This document shows, in pieces, positions 42,426 to 51,733 of a stretch of DNA of 64,000 nucleotides (within the stretch, counting starts at the first letter, position 1; each line of letters starts with the position of its first letter). The notes under the pieces are model-generated. The model was not told the origin of the DNA. It was given only the letters and a program-made list of their open reading frames with translations, and did no database searches. Made by a program: the position numbers and the translations under genes. The stretch spans positions 1 to 64,000 of the forward strand of contig JBKCOJ010000015.1 in NCBI GenBank assembly GCA_046309815.1, read 5' to 3'. Source of the stretch: CAITNM01 sp021298215 (GTDB lineage: Bacteria; Pseudomonadota; Alphaproteobacteria; Paracaedibacterales; CAITNM01).

Positions 42426-43148
42426 CTATAGTTTTTCGCATGCTGTTTCTATGCGTTCTTGCAGTAAATGCATGAATTCGTCTCTTGGCAAACCTTCTGG
42501 AATTGCATCTAAAAATTGAAGCGTAATACAGCCTGGTTTTTTGAAATTTGACCGTCTGGCCCAAAACTTACCTGAATTGAGAGCTATGGGGACCACAGGT
42601 ACTTTTAGCTCCTGGTATAAAACACCAATTCCTGGTTGATATTCCCCTTTTTCTCCATGCACACCACGTCTACCTTCTGGGAAAATAAGAATTGAGAAAT
42701 TCTTATTGATAGCATCTTTCCCCTGTTTTAAAAGAGACTTCAGCGATTTAATGCCACTAGATCTATCTATTACGATGCTGTTAAGTTTCAGCAGATAGTT
42801 TCGATATGCAGGGATATATAAAAGGTCTTTTTTAAGAACAATCACAAATCTATCAACCAGAGTAGAAAAAATTAATGTTTCCCAGGCGGACTGGTGCTTA
42901 CATGCCAAAATTACCGGACCATTTTTTAGAGCTTTATCTAATTTTTCTTTTCCGATGATCTTATAATCAAGACCGACACAGCTTTTTAAAACAAATAGTA
43001 CTATATGTGTCCATACCTTATAAAAAAAAGCACAAAAAGCTCTTGGCGAAACGATCATCGGCACCCACAAAGATATGAATACAAAAGTTGAAAAAATATA
43101 AAAAAATACATCAAAAATAAAAGAACGAGCTCGCCCAAAAAAATTCAT
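42426..43148 (-). CDS. plsC: 1-acyl-sn-glycerol-3-phosphate acyltransferase
   Basis: 240 aa. Adds the second acyl chain in phosphatidic acid synthesis. An N-terminal hydrophobic segment (about 10-50) is followed by block I CKHQSAWETL (Hx4E, an accepted variant of Hx4D), block III FPEGRRG and block IV VPVVPIALNSG. Located 7 bases downstream of putA on the same strand. Confidence 0.92.
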   Translation of the reverse strand: MNFFGRARSFIFDVFFYIFSTFVFISLWVPMIVSPRAFCAFFYKVWTHIVLFVLKSCVGLDYKIIGKEKLDKALKNGPVILACKHQSAWETLIFSTLVDRFVIVLKKDLLYIPAYRNYLLKLNSIVIDRSSGIKSLKSLLKQGKDAINKNFSILIFPEGRRGVHGEKGEYQPGIGVLYQELKVPVVPIALNSGKFWARRSNFKKPGCITLQFLDAIPEGLPRDEFMHLLQERIETACEKL

Positions 43149-43155
43149 ATTGACC

Positions 43156-46100
43156 CTATATATTACTTAATAAAGTTATATTGCCTCCACACGCGGTGAG
43201 GTTTTGTGTGAAAGTTCTCTCATGCACAAAACGAAGCAAGTAATTTGGACCACCAGCTTTAGGACCTGTACCTGATAATCCTTCCCCACCAAAGGGTTGC
43301 ACGCCCACCACTGCACCTATCATATTACGATTCACGTAAAGATTTCCAACCTTTGCAAGACGTTCAGCTGTCGCTATGGTTGATTCTAAGCGACTATGAA
43401 TGCCCATAGTGAGCCCATATCCTGTTTTATTTAATTGAATAAAGACTTCATCGAGATCACTTTCTTTAAAGCGCACGACATGCACTATAGGACCAAATAC
43501 TTCTTCTTTTAATAAATTAATATTTCGAATTTCCCACAAGGATGGCGCAAAAAAACAATCACCTTTTGGGGCAATGCAAGCGTATATCTTTTTAGCCAAA
43601 CCCTTACTTTCAAGTTCTTCTAAATAAGATACATGATTGTCCAAACTTTTTTTTGCCGGATTATCAATAAGAGGTCCAACATCTGTGCTTAACTGATTAG
43701 GTAATCCAACCTCAATTTCTTTCATCGCATCACTTAGCATATGTAATAAATTATCTACCACTTCTTCTTGAACGCAGAGAATACGAAGAGCAGAACAACG
43801 TTGTCCAGCGCTTTGGAAAGCAGAAATAATGACATCCGTTACTACTTGTTCATGCAAAGCGGATGAATCGACAATCATGGCATTCATTCCGCCCGTTTCT
43901 GCAATGAACGGTATAATAGGACCCTTTCGACTTGCCAGCACCTTATTGATTTGCATCGCAGTGTCCGTAGCTCCTGTAAAAACAACGCCTTTTACACGTT
44001 CATCCGTCAAGAGGTATTTAGAAACATCTAGACCCTTGCAATGAATAAATTGAAAAACATCTTTTGGAACACCCGCTTTACAAGCTAGTTTCACTGCAAG
44101 TTGGCCTATTCTTGGTGTTTGATGAGATGGTTTAACAAGTACTGTATTTCCAGTTACTAATGCAGCTACAGCCTGTCCTAGAAAAATAGCCAACGGAAAA
44201 TTCCAAGGCGCAATACACACAAAAACACCACGCGCGTGATATGATAAATTATTCAGCTCACCTGTCGGACCAGGTAATTGCACTGGAAATTCTAAAAGAG
44301 AACGAGCTTGCTGAGCATAATAGTAGCAAAAATCGATAGCTTCTCTAATCTCTGCTATACAATCGTTAATGGTTTTTTTAGCTTCAGCACAGAGGAGTTG
44401 CAGTAATTCATCACGATGATGATCTAGGAGGTCACCTAATTTCTCAATAATGTCCGCTCGTTTTTTAACTCCATACTTTTCCCAAGTACTTTGGGCATGA
44501 TGCGCATGGCCTAATAATTTTTCCAAATCTTCACCCGATAAAATAGAAACGTCTTCTAAAGAAAAATCACTTAATAATTTGCGCGTATGTTGTAAAAAAT
44601 TGTAAGACGATACATCAGAGCCCTTAGAATTACGCCGATAGGTCCCATACATTGCTTCAGGAAGATTAATGTTTGGATGTAATTTTCCTTTGGTTTCTTG
44701 GCAGTGTGTTCGAATATTTTTTGTAAGTGCTGCGATAGGAATTGAGGCATCATGGATTTGATGAACAAAACTGCTGTTAGCGCCATTCTCTAATAGTCTT
44801 CGTACTAAATAGGCTAATAGATCTTTGTAAACACCCACCGGACCATAAATACGATGGCGAGCTGGGATATGTTCGTATAACGAATCACCCATTCCATGCA
44901 AACGTTGCAATTCAAAATTCACTGCAGATTTCTTTGCTGCCATCTCCACGATAAATGATGCGGTGTAAGCGTTATGCGTAGCGAATTGTCCATAAATTAG
45001 AGAAGAAGCGCTTAAGATTTTTTCAGCGCATACTGCATAGGAAAGGTCAGTGTGAACTTTTTGTGTGAAAACTGGATAATTACTTAATCCACGTTCTTGG
45101 CACCATTTTATTTCGCTGTCCCAGTATGCCCCTTTTACAAGTCGGATATGCATATGTTCATTTGTTGCTTTTGCTAACGCTATAAGCCAATCAATAACAA
45201 CATGAGCACGTTTTTGATATGCTTGCACCGCCAAACCAAAACCGCCCCATCCTTTTAATGAAGCGTGTGTAAATACATCGTGAATAATTTCCAATGATAG
45301 TTCTAGTCTTTCTGTTTCTTCAGCATCCACAGTCAGCATAATTTCGGCTGCTTTCGCAGCTTGGCATAATTCCAGCAAGGTCTTTCCAAGCTCTGACTTA
45401 ACTTTTTCTCTTTTAAATAACTCATAACGGGGATGAAGTGCCGATAATTTAATGGAAATACTTGATTTTTCTGTAATATCGCCTGGTTGACCTTTAAGTA
45501 TTTCAATGGCATTTAAATACGCAGCAAAATAACGCTGTGCATCTTCATGGGTTTTTGCTGACTCCCCCAACATATCAAAGGAATAAAGGTTTTTTCCTTT
45601 TTTTGCACTTGCTTCCTCTATTGTTTCTGCGACAACAAATTGATTTCCCATAATATGAATAATCTTTGCCATGATTTGGCGAATAAGGGGTTCACCAAAT
45701 CTTCGAACTAAACCTGGAATATGACTTAAAAAGGAATTAGAAGATCCTAGCGATAAAAATTTACTTGTCTGCGCAAGGCTAAAATTTGCAAGCTTTTCTA
45801 CCCAATTTGCTTCATCTGTATTTTTCCAAGATGCAAGATTGAGTTTATCTCTTACTAATTTGCTTTTTGTGGAGTTGTCGGGTATTCGCAGAAACGCTTC
45901 TGACATACACATCAATGCTAAACCTTCTTGGGTACTTAAGCGATATGTTTGCAACAAATTTTCGATACGTAAGGGACTTGATTTTGCATTTCTTAATTGA
46001 TGTATAATCCCTTGCGCTTTCTGGGAAGCTAAATCATGGCAATTTGAAACTGGCTGATTTAAGAGAAATTCAACTGCGCTTTCCTCATCTAATCGATACC

Positions 46101-46161
46101 ATCTTTCGAAATGGTTCCATAAGTGATGTAATTCGGTACTTATAAACGAGGGCGCAAACAT
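43156..46161 (-). CDS. putA: Bifunctional proline dehydrogenase / P5C dehydrogenase PutA
   Basis: 1001 aa. Oxidises proline to glutamate. The PRODH barrel (about 160-470) contains SIKLSALHPRYE, VDAEETERLELSLEI and RLVKGAYWDSEIK. The aldehyde dehydrogenase part (about 560-990) has PWNFPLAIFLGQ, the Glu in ETGGMNAMIVDSSALHEQVV and catalytic Cys in FQSAGQRCSALR. The N-terminal ribbon-helix-helix repressor domain of enteric PutA is absent, so it is not self-regulating in that way. GGAG lies 5 nt before the ATG. It begins 16 bases after the CCA end of tRNA-Pro on the same strand. Glutamate produced would feed the large GDH. Confidence 0.95.
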   Translation of the reverse strand: MFAPSFISTELHHLWNHFERWYRLDEESAVEFLLNQPVSNCHDLASQKAQGIIHQLRNAKSSPLRIENLLQTYRLSTQEGLALMCMSEAFLRIPDNSTKSKLVRDKLNLASWKNTDEANWVEKLANFSLAQTSKFLSLGSSNSFLSHIPGLVRRFGEPLIRQIMAKIIHIMGNQFVVAETIEEASAKKGKNLYSFDMLGESAKTHEDAQRYFAAYLNAIEILKGQPGDITEKSSISIKLSALHPRYELFKREKVKSELGKTLLELCQAAKAAEIMLTVDAEETERLELSLEIIHDVFTHASLKGWGGFGLAVQAYQKRAHVVIDWLIALAKATNEHMHIRLVKGAYWDSEIKWCQERGLSNYPVFTQKVHTDLSYAVCAEKILSASSLIYGQFATHNAYTASFIVEMAAKKSAVNFELQRLHGMGDSLYEHIPARHRIYGPVGVYKDLLAYLVRRLLENGANSSFVHQIHDASIPIAALTKNIRTHCQETKGKLHPNINLPEAMYGTYRRNSKGSDVSSYNFLQHTRKLLSDFSLEDVSILSGEDLEKLLGHAHHAQSTWEKYGVKKRADIIEKLGDLLDHHRDELLQLLCAEAKKTINDCIAEIREAIDFCYYYAQQARSLLEFPVQLPGPTGELNNLSYHARGVFVCIAPWNFPLAIFLGQAVAALVTGNTVLVKPSHQTPRIGQLAVKLACKAGVPKDVFQFIHCKGLDVSKYLLTDERVKGVVFTGATDTAMQINKVLASRKGPIIPFIAETGGMNAMIVDSSALHEQVVTDVIISAFQSAGQRCSALRILCVQEEVVDNLLHMLSDAMKEIEVGLPNQLSTDVGPLIDNPAKKSLDNHVSYLEELESKGLAKKIYACIAPKGDCFFAPSLWEIRNINLLKEEVFGPIVHVVRFKESDLDEVFIQLNKTGYGLTMGIHSRLESTIATAERLAKVGNLYVNRNMIGAVVGVQPFGGEGLSGTGPKAGGPNYLLRFVHERTFTQNLTACGGNITLLSNI

Positions 46162-46177
46162 AATTTCTCCAGCAAAA

Positions 46178-46254
46178 TGGTCGGAACGGCGGGATTCGAA
46201 CCCACGACCCCTATCCCCCCAGAATAGTGCGCTACCAGGCTGCGCTACGTTCCG
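46178..46254 (-). tRNA. tRNA-Pro (anticodon GGG)
   Basis: 77 nt with CCA encoded. Acceptor CGGAACG/CGTTCCG, D-arm GCGC/GCGC with AGCCTGGTA loop, anticodon stem CTATT/GATAG (one T-G pair) with loop CTGGGGG giving anticodon GGG, and T-arm GTGGG/CCCGC with TTCGAAT loop. The anticodon loop is an unbroken G5 after U33. C1-G72 and A73 fit proline identity. It lies 35 bases downstream of popZ and 16 bases upstream of putA, same strand. Confidence 0.97.
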
Positions 46255-46289
46255 AATGTGAAAATAACTGTAAAGTTATCGTTTAAGAT

Positions 46290-46724
46290 TTAACCGCGAC
46301 GTATCCGTTCTATTTCTTTTTCCACTATTGTTTCAACAATTTTTTTTAAATTCTGGTCTATCCAATTTTTAATCAATGGAGTCGCTAGTTGATTTAAAAG
46401 ATCATCAACAGAAAGATTCGCAGGAGCCGGAGTAGATGCTTTAATTTCACTTTGCAAGCGATTAAATGGATTTTCAAATGATTCCTGTTTCACTTCTATT
46501 TCTTTTTCTGTAAGAAGCACTGGAGAAACTTTTGAGGAGCTCATCTGAACATCAATAGTTTGGATAGGAATCACTTCTTCTGTCAACTGAATAACTCGGG
46601 CGTTAGGAAGATCTTCTTTGTCTTCTGTTGTTTCTTTTGGAAGACTCTGTCCTTCTGCAACGTAACTGCGTATAGATGCTAAAATCTCATCCATGCTCAT
46701 ATCTTGTTTAGCTGTTGAAGACAT
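46290..46724 (-). CDS. popZ: PopZ-like polar organizing protein (DUF2497)
   Basis: 144 aa. In Caulobacter PopZ forms polar condensates that anchor the ParB-parS centromere and cell-cycle regulators. The N-terminal helix MSMDEILASIRSYVAEG and the C-terminal oligomerisation helices LLNQLATPLIKNWIDQNLKKI ending VEKEIERIRRG match the family. The acidic Pro-rich linker between them (about 28-108) is present. Its stop is 35 bases before tRNA-Pro; a weak 6-bp hairpin (about 46264-46279) sits between. Confidence 0.88.
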   Translation of the reverse strand: MSSTAKQDMSMDEILASIRSYVAEGQSLPKETTEDKEDLPNARVIQLTEEVIPIQTIDVQMSSSKVSPVLLTEKEIEVKQESFENPFNRLQSEIKASTPAPANLSVDDLLNQLATPLIKNWIDQNLKKIVETIVEKEIERIRRG

Positions 46725-46810
46725 ATCCTAAACCGGCTCCTTTTTTGATACTTTAGCAAAGATATCATTATTTGGAAAAGAGAGATTGCTTAGACGATTA
46801 TTAACTTTAA

Positions 46811-49516
46811 TTAATCGCCTTGTGCTGGTATCTCTTCTTCATCTTCTTCCACTTTGCTAACGGAGACAACTTTTTCATCATTATCAATTCTGAAAATGAT
46901 CACGCCCTGAGTACGGCGGCCTGTAATACGCACATCAACTATTGGGCAGCGTATCAATTGACCGCTTGTTGTTACCAGCATAATCTGATCTTTTTCTTTG
47001 ACAGGAAATGCTGCTATCACACCACCATTGCGAACGCTTGTAACAATGCTATCAAAACCAACGCCGCCACGTTTCGTTGTGCGATACTCGTAAGCAGAGC
47101 TACGTTTTCCGAAACCATTTTCTGTAACAGTTAAAATGAATTCTTCTTGAGCCTGAAGCTCTTCAAAGCGTTCATTTGTTAATGTAATCGCTGCAACTTC
47201 CTCTTCTCCTTCAATAACTTCAGGCTCGTCTGTTATTCCTTGGCGAGCGGCTTTAGCCATTTTTAAGTAAGCGTTGCGCTCTTCGATGCTTACTTTTCCG
47301 GGGTTCAGAATAGTCATACTAATTACATAGTCTTTTGGTTGTAATTTTATACCGCGAACACCATTCGAATCGCGCCCAGCAAACACACGCACGTTATCAA
47401 CTACATTAAAGCGGTTACACAAACCACTCTTTGTAAATAGCATAACGTCGTCTTTTTCGGTACATAGCTTAACAGCGATTAGCTCTTCGCCCGCATCATC
47501 TAACTTCATAGCGCGTTTACCATTGCTTGGAATGTTTGAAAAATCCTCAAGCTTGTTACGACGCACGTTACCCGTATTCGTTGCAAACATTAAGAATACT
47601 TCTTGTGCGGTTCTTTCCGTTGTTTCAGGAAGCACCAAGACCGTAGAAATCGTCTCATTAGCCGCTAGAGGCAATAGGTTAATCATTGCCCTTCCACGCG
47701 ATTGAGGTGTAGCCAAAGGAAGATCATATGCTTTCATTTGATAGACTTTTCCTAGGGTGGAGAAGAACAATACATGACTATGAGTGTTAGCAATAATGAT
47801 GTCGCATACAACGTCTTCGTCTTTAGTAGTCATTGCCGAACGGCCCTTGCCACCACGCTTTTGTGCACGATAAGTCGATAATGGCACACGCTTAATGTAA
47901 CCACCTAGACTTACAGTAATAACCATATCTTCGCGTTGAATTAAATCATCCAACTCAAGCTTTGTTACCGCTTCTTCTATAGCGGTACGTCGTGGGCTTG
48001 GGAAAATTTCCTTAATGCCATTTAATTCTTCTTTTAAAATATCCAGCACACGTTGACGCGAACCCAAGATATCAAGATATTCTTGAATGTCTTTTGCGAT
48101 ATCATCCAAATCTTTTAAGATTTTTTCACGCTCTAGGCCTGTTAAACGGTGTAAGCGTAAGTCTAAAATTGCATTCGCTTGCAATTCGGATAAGCGGTAT
48201 TGACCATCACCGCTAAGAGCGCTTGTGTCTGTTTCAACAAGTTTAACGTAGGATTCAACCGATGCGCTATTCCAAGTGCGCGCAAGTAATTGCTCTTTTG
48301 CCTCATTGCGATCTTTTGAAGCGCGGATCAATTCAATAACCGGATCAAGATTAGCAACCGCGACAGAGAAGCCTAATAATAAATGGCTTTTTTCACGCGC
48401 TTTGCCCAACAAATACTTAGTACGGCGAATAATGACATCTTCACGAAAATCAATAAAATGCTGCAGCATTTCAATTAAGGAAAGTTGCAATGGTCTACCG
48501 TGCACCAACGCCAACATGTTATAACCAAAGCTTATTTGTAATTGGCTATGACGGTAGAGTTTATTCAAAATTACTTCAGTATTCACATCTTTTTTAAGCT
48601 CAATAACAACTCGAACGCCTTCACGGTTTGATTCATCACGAAGATCTGAAATTCCTTCAATTGTTTTATCGCGCACAAGCTCCGCAATTTTTTCAATCAT
48701 ACGAGCCTTGTTTACTTGGTAGGGAATTTCATGAATGATGATCGCTTCACGATTTCCTGAGATGCTTTCCACCGATGTCTTGGCGCGGATGGTAATAGAA
48801 CCACGGCCTGTTGTGAACGCATCAATAATTCCTTTACGACCTAGAATGCTTGCGCCAGTTGGAAAATCTGGACCCGGTATGTATTGCATTACTTCTTCTA
48901 GAGTTAAACTAGAATTATCAATTAACGCGCAGGTAGCATCGATAACTTCACCTAAGTTATGCGTTGGGATATTTGTGGCCATACCTACCGCAATTCCGCT
49001 GGTACCGTTTACTAGAAGGTTTGGAAATTTAGCTGGCAAGACAATAGGTTCAAGAGCCGTGTCATCATAGTTCGCACGAAAATCAATGGTGTCTTGATCG
49101 ATATCATCAAGTAAGGAATGCGCGACTTTGCTTAAACGAGCTTCTGTATAACGTTCAGCCGCAGGCGGATCACCGTCCATCGAGCCGAAGTTTCCTTGCC
49201 CATCTACCAATGGTGCACGCAAACTAAACGGTTGCGCCATTCGAACCATCGCATCGTAAATCGCAAGGTTACCATGAGGGTGGTACTTTGCCATCACGTT
49301 ACCAACAACGTTAGCTGACTTCTTATGAGGCTTGTTATATTCCAAGCCAATTTCTTTCATCGTATACAAAATACGACGATGTACTGGTTTTAAACCATCA
49401 CGCACATCAGGAAGAGCACGAGAAACGATTACACTCATCGCATAATCGAGGTATGACCTTTTCATTTCCTCTTCTAAAGAAACCGGTTTAATATCTGTGG
49501 TCGTTTGCGCGCTCAT
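46811..49516 (-). CDS. gyrA: DNA gyrase subunit A
   Basis: 901 aa type II topoisomerase subunit that cuts and passes DNA. N-terminal winged-helix region with HRRILYTMKE, catalytic Tyr123 in ERYTEARL and VDGQGNFGSMDGD. The C-terminal beta-pinwheel has the GyrA-box AQKRGGKGR, the DNA-wrapping feature that separates gyrase from topo IV. In the quinolone-binding helix the sequence is HPHGNLAIYDAM: Asn83-Leu84 stand at the positions of Asp82-Ser83 in E. coli. Full length with an acidic C-terminal tail. Confidence 0.97.
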   Translation of the reverse strand: MSAQTTTDIKPVSLEEEMKRSYLDYAMSVIVSRALPDVRDGLKPVHRRILYTMKEIGLEYNKPHKKSANVVGNVMAKYHPHGNLAIYDAMVRMAQPFSLRAPLVDGQGNFGSMDGDPPAAERYTEARLSKVAHSLLDDIDQDTIDFRANYDDTALEPIVLPAKFPNLLVNGTSGIAVGMATNIPTHNLGEVIDATCALIDNSSLTLEEVMQYIPGPDFPTGASILGRKGIIDAFTTGRGSITIRAKTSVESISGNREAIIIHEIPYQVNKARMIEKIAELVRDKTIEGISDLRDESNREGVRVVIELKKDVNTEVILNKLYRHSQLQISFGYNMLALVHGRPLQLSLIEMLQHFIDFREDVIIRRTKYLLGKAREKSHLLLGFSVAVANLDPVIELIRASKDRNEAKEQLLARTWNSASVESYVKLVETDTSALSGDGQYRLSELQANAILDLRLHRLTGLEREKILKDLDDIAKDIQEYLDILGSRQRVLDILKEELNGIKEIFPSPRRTAIEEAVTKLELDDLIQREDMVITVSLGGYIKRVPLSTYRAQKRGGKGRSAMTTKDEDVVCDIIIANTHSHVLFFSTLGKVYQMKAYDLPLATPQSRGRAMINLLPLAANETISTVLVLPETTERTAQEVFLMFATNTGNVRRNKLEDFSNIPSNGKRAMKLDDAGEELIAVKLCTEKDDVMLFTKSGLCNRFNVVDNVRVFAGRDSNGVRGIKLQPKDYVISMTILNPGKVSIEERNAYLKMAKAARQGITDEPEVIEGEEEVAAITLTNERFEELQAQEEFILTVTENGFGKRSSAYEYRTTKRGGVGFDSIVTSVRNGGVIAAFPVKEKDQIMLVTTSGQLIRCPIVDVRITGRRTQGVIIFRIDNDEKVVSVSKVEEDEEEIPAQGD

Positions 49517-49610
49517 AATTTAACAATTCAAAAAAATTAGATAAACCTTAGCATTCTTTCACAAAATTCGCATCAAAATAGTTTAATGATGTTTTTACTG
49601 GCCGAAATAC

Positions 49611-50516
49611 TTAACTCTTTAAATAGTGCAGTCTTAAGATTTCTCGGCGCTGGTTGGCTATACTATCGAGAATTAAACCGCAGGCGAAACTTAAGAAGCC
49701 CATGACGAGCAAACCAATGCAAAGCACAGCACTTGGGATCTTATAAACATAACCGGTGGCGAGGAATTCTTGTGTTACTTTGATGCCCAAGTAAAGACCA
49801 GAAGTTATAAGAATTGATGATATTATTGAAAATAATAGAAAAGGGCGAAAATCCTTAAATAAGTTAAACATGCGCAACCCTATTTTAAATCCATCCTTAA
49901 AAGTAGATAATTTGCTTTGGGTGCCTGCAATGCGATCAAAAAAGTCTGTTTCTATTTCTTTAACTGGAAGTTTGAGATTCAAAGCATACACGGAAAGCTC
50001 AGTTTCAATATCGAATCCGCTTGAAATAGCAGGAAAGCTTTTGACTAAACGACGAGAAAACACCCGATAACCGGAAAAGATATCCTTGAAGTTACTTTGA
50101 AATAAGATTTTTAAAGCAAAGTTAAACAGCTGATTGCCAAACTTGTGGCCAGTACGATGAGCGGTTTCTGTTTTTTCAACACGCGCTCCAATAACCATAT
50201 CGAGCTCTTCATGAACATGTGTATCTACCAGTTCACGTGCACGAGAAAAATCATAAGTCCCATCGCCATCAACCATAAGATAGATATCGGCGTCAATATC
50301 AGAAAACATACGACGCACAACATAACCCTTACCTTGACGAGGCTCAAATTTAACGATTGCCCCTGCTCGCTTAGCTTCAGCTGTTGTATTATCGTTCGAA
50401 TTATTGTCGTAAACATAAATTTCTGCATCGGGCAGCTGAGACTTAAAATCTTTCACCACCTTATAAATAGCTTTTCCTTCATTATAACAAGGAATAAGTA
50501 CTGCAATTTTACTCAT
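49611..50516 (-). CDS. Membrane-anchored family 2 glycosyltransferase
   Basis: 301 aa. GT-A domain with VLIPCYNEGKAIYKVVKDF, YDNNSNDNTTAEA, DGDGTYDF metal site and FSGYRVFSRR. Two C-terminal membrane helices (about 228-250 and 262-285). The FDIETELSVYALNL segment is typical of bacterial dolichol-phosphate-mannose-synthase-like enzymes. Acceptor likely a polyprenyl phosphate; sugar unknown. It is separate from the sugar cluster at 36985-42418 and lies 94 bases downstream of gyrA on the same strand. Confidence 0.87.
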   Translation of the reverse strand: MSKIAVLIPCYNEGKAIYKVVKDFKSQLPDAEIYVYDNNSNDNTTAEAKRAGAIVKFEPRQGKGYVVRRMFSDIDADIYLMVDGDGTYDFSRARELVDTHVHEELDMVIGARVEKTETAHRTGHKFGNQLFNFALKILFQSNFKDIFSGYRVFSRRLVKSFPAISSGFDIETELSVYALNLKLPVKEIETDFFDRIAGTQSKLSTFKDGFKIGLRMFNLFKDFRPFLLFSIISSILITSGLYLGIKVTQEFLATGYVYKIPSAVLCIGLLVMGFLSFACGLILDSIANQRREILRLHYLKS

Positions 50517-50625
50517 ATTTTACGCTCATAATCACTTAAAGGTTTTTATACAGGATTTAACGTTATAAGATAAGAGTGTTGATATTGTCATAACTCTTAA
50601 TAAACACGCAACCCTAGCGAGAAAA

Positions 50626-51681
50626 ATGAAGAAATATAGTGTATTTATTTGGACTTTTATTATTTGTACGCAGCTTTTTGCAAGCAACCTGGAAGTAAAA
50701 ACTATCTTTGGCTCATTAACGCTTGAAAATGAATTGCTTAAAATATACAACCTACAGCATATACAACGCCTAAAGAGTTTGGATCAAACTGGATCTCCAG
50801 CTTATTGGAATGGCACGCCCAAAATTAGTAGACTGGATAATGGGTTGGCAATGCTTTGGCTTGTGCAAAAATTTGGCGGAGATCTTCAAGAACAAATATC
50901 TGCTTTGACTTGTGATATTTCACAAACTGTTTTCTCACAAACCGCTGACGTTGTTTTTGGGAAAGCAAATTATCAAGAAAGCATTCGAGAATGGTTTTTA
51001 CATCAAACAACAATTCATGAAATTATTAGTGGCCATGATTGGGCTGAGAAAGATATTATTTCTACAAATCCTAAATTTAAACGCCTTTTGCCACAATCAC
51101 CAGATGATATGTGTGCACGCAATATTGCGTATATATTAAATACTTCGTTGATTTTTAAAATGATCACCGAAAACGATGTGCAATTTATCATCAGCAAGCT
51201 GCGCTTTGAAGAAGACAAATGGTGCTTTATCAACAAAAAAGCTGCTAAAAAGTTCGCAAGTCTTTCCCTGGCTTTAACAAAGGGGTTGTTGGGTTCATCT
51301 GATATGCTTGTCATTTATCATATAACCAGCAGAACTTTAAAACGCGCAATACAACTACAACGTATTACAGAAAACGAAGTGCATTTTGGAACAGACAAAC
51401 AAATCTTGGATAAACTAAACGCGTGCGATGATAGAGAAATTACGCGCTTAATCGCAAAAGCAAAAATCCCTAAAACAGCCTATCGTGTTTTAAAGGATGG
51501 TGAAGGTACTCCTGATTTTGTCCCAAAGCCAACGTTTAGTGGTATTGATCCCTGGATATATAATAAATTTTCTAAGAAATTTAAGAGACTTTCAGAGACA
51601 GATGGGAAATTTAAAAAACAATTTTTTAAGGTCAAAGAATTCTGTGCAAAGGGATATAAAATCCAGCTGAATATAGATTGA
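50626..51681 (+). CDS. Secreted HD-domain-like protein lacking metal ligands (pseudoenzyme)
   Basis: 351 aa. The signal peptide is about residues 1-20 (ending LFAS). Residues 46-140 follow the HD phosphohydrolase layout (COG1078-like): QRLKSLDQTG, then SRLDNGLAMLWLVQKFGGD, LQEQISALTCDISQTVFSQ and YQESIREWFLHQT. Active members read R(Y/F)EHS..., LLHDxSHTAFSH. Here the four expected His are N72, C96, Q100 and Q105, while D97 remains, so metal binding should be lost. The C-terminal 200 residues are Lys-rich and unrecognised. Family known from dNTPase-like enzymes in the cytosol; export is unusual. Could be an effector or scaffold. Divergent from the GT2 gene, upstream of glnA. Confidence 0.7.
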   Translation: MKKYSVFIWTFIICTQLFASNLEVKTIFGSLTLENELLKIYNLQHIQRLKSLDQTGSPAYWNGTPKISRLDNGLAMLWLVQKFGGDLQEQISALTCDISQTVFSQTADVVFGKANYQESIREWFLHQTTIHEIISGHDWAEKDIISTNPKFKRLLPQSPDDMCARNIAYILNTSLIFKMITENDVQFIISKLRFEEDKWCFINKKAAKKFASLSLALTKGLLGSSDMLVIYHITSRTLKRAIQLQRITENEVHFGTDKQILDKLNACDDREITRLIAKAKIPKTAYRVLKDGEGTPDFVPKPTFSGIDPWIYNKFSKKFKRLSETDGKFKKQFFKVKEFCAKGYKIQLNID

Positions 51682-51733
51682 CTTTTTTGTCAGCTTCGTT
51701 AGCCTTAGAGAAACTTTCTTATACCTTACCAAT

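Noticed and set aside
46264..46279. Short hairpin between popZ and tRNA-Pro as a terminator
   Set aside because: Only a 6-bp AT-rich stem with no proper T-run, so it probably does not stop transcription into the tRNA.
46820..50531. Plus-strand frames opposite gyrA and the GT2 gene
   Set aside because: Antisense to strongly conserved coding sequence, with no ribosome binding sites and odd compositions.
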